A stretch of 39,343 nt of DNA from Chromatiales bacterium. GTDB lineage: Bacteria > Pseudomonadota > Gammaproteobacteria > JAGRCI01. Below are positions 38,883-39,343 of this stretch, in pieces; positions within the stretch are counted from its first letter, which is position 1, and each line of letters opens with the position of its first letter. The DNA lies in assembly GCA_020445565.1 (NCBI GenBank), contig JAGRGI010000027.1, positions 1 to 39,343 of the forward strand, written 5' to 3'. The notes beneath the pieces are model-generated. The model searched no databases. It saw only the letters and a program-made list of their open reading frames with translations, and was not told where the DNA came from. The translations under genes were made by a program, and so were the position numbers.

Positions 38883-39343
<461 letters not shown>

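Overview
The window is bacterial chromosome around the replication origin of a gammaproteobacterium. It carries the canonical origin block: parA (5' end only), rsmG, mnmG, mnmE, yidC, yidD, rnpA, rpmH, dnaA, dnaN, recF and gyrB, all with typical proteobacterial lengths and motifs. The long-Q-loop cytochrome bd oxidase is very close to the E. coli enzyme. The lysine decarboxylase-type enzyme resembles Pseudomonas LdcA. The respiratory genes (cytochrome bd, octaheme cytochrome c) suggest an organism living at low or changing oxygen, possibly a sulfur- or nitrogen-cycling lineage, but the order cannot be fixed from the sequence.

Layout. 1-2613: parA, rsmG and mnmG run leftwards. 2614-2959: an intergenic stretch with DnaA-box-like 9-mers and an AT-rich patch, the best oriC candidate. 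2960-6908: a rightward, overlapping moxR / DUF58 / transglutaminase (TgpA-type) operon. 7067-9310: an Orn/Lys/Arg decarboxylase. 9697-10254: a Uma2-type nuclease-fold protein. 10269-14064: leftward rpmH-rnpA-yidD-yidC-mnmE. 14476-20754: rightward dnaA-dnaN-recF-gyrB, with two perfect parS palindromes inside recF. 20886-21272: a membrane-anchored glutaredoxin-like protein. 21462-27755: leftward cydA-cydB-cydX-cydD-cydC, i.e. the oxidase, its small subunit and its assembly transporter in one run. 28092-28259: a 55-residue membrane protein. 28704-29939: a periplasmic octaheme cytochrome of the hydroxylamine oxidoreductase (HAO) family. 30169-33069: a large exported M28 peptidase with a TolB-like propeller and a PDZ domain. 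33150-38737: a leftward three-gene operon of TonB-dependent receptor, periplasmic binding protein and hybrid histidine kinase. 38883-39343: the 3' part of thiC, interrupted by an in-frame TAG.

How the parts work together. ParA and the parS sites segregate the origin; DnaA, DnaN, RecF and GyrB replicate and protect it; RnpA, YidC, YidD, MnmE, MnmG and RsmG serve RNA maturation, membrane insertion and tRNA/rRNA modification. The cyd genes make a quinol oxidase for low oxygen. A Crp/Fnr-type palindrome lies upstream of cydA and another upstream of the octaheme cytochrome, which hints at shared control by oxygen or nitrogen oxides. The receptor/binding protein/kinase operon looks like a dedicated envelope sensing unit. 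It is the least explained system here, together with the 69-bp inverted-repeat element between the cytochrome and peptidase genes.
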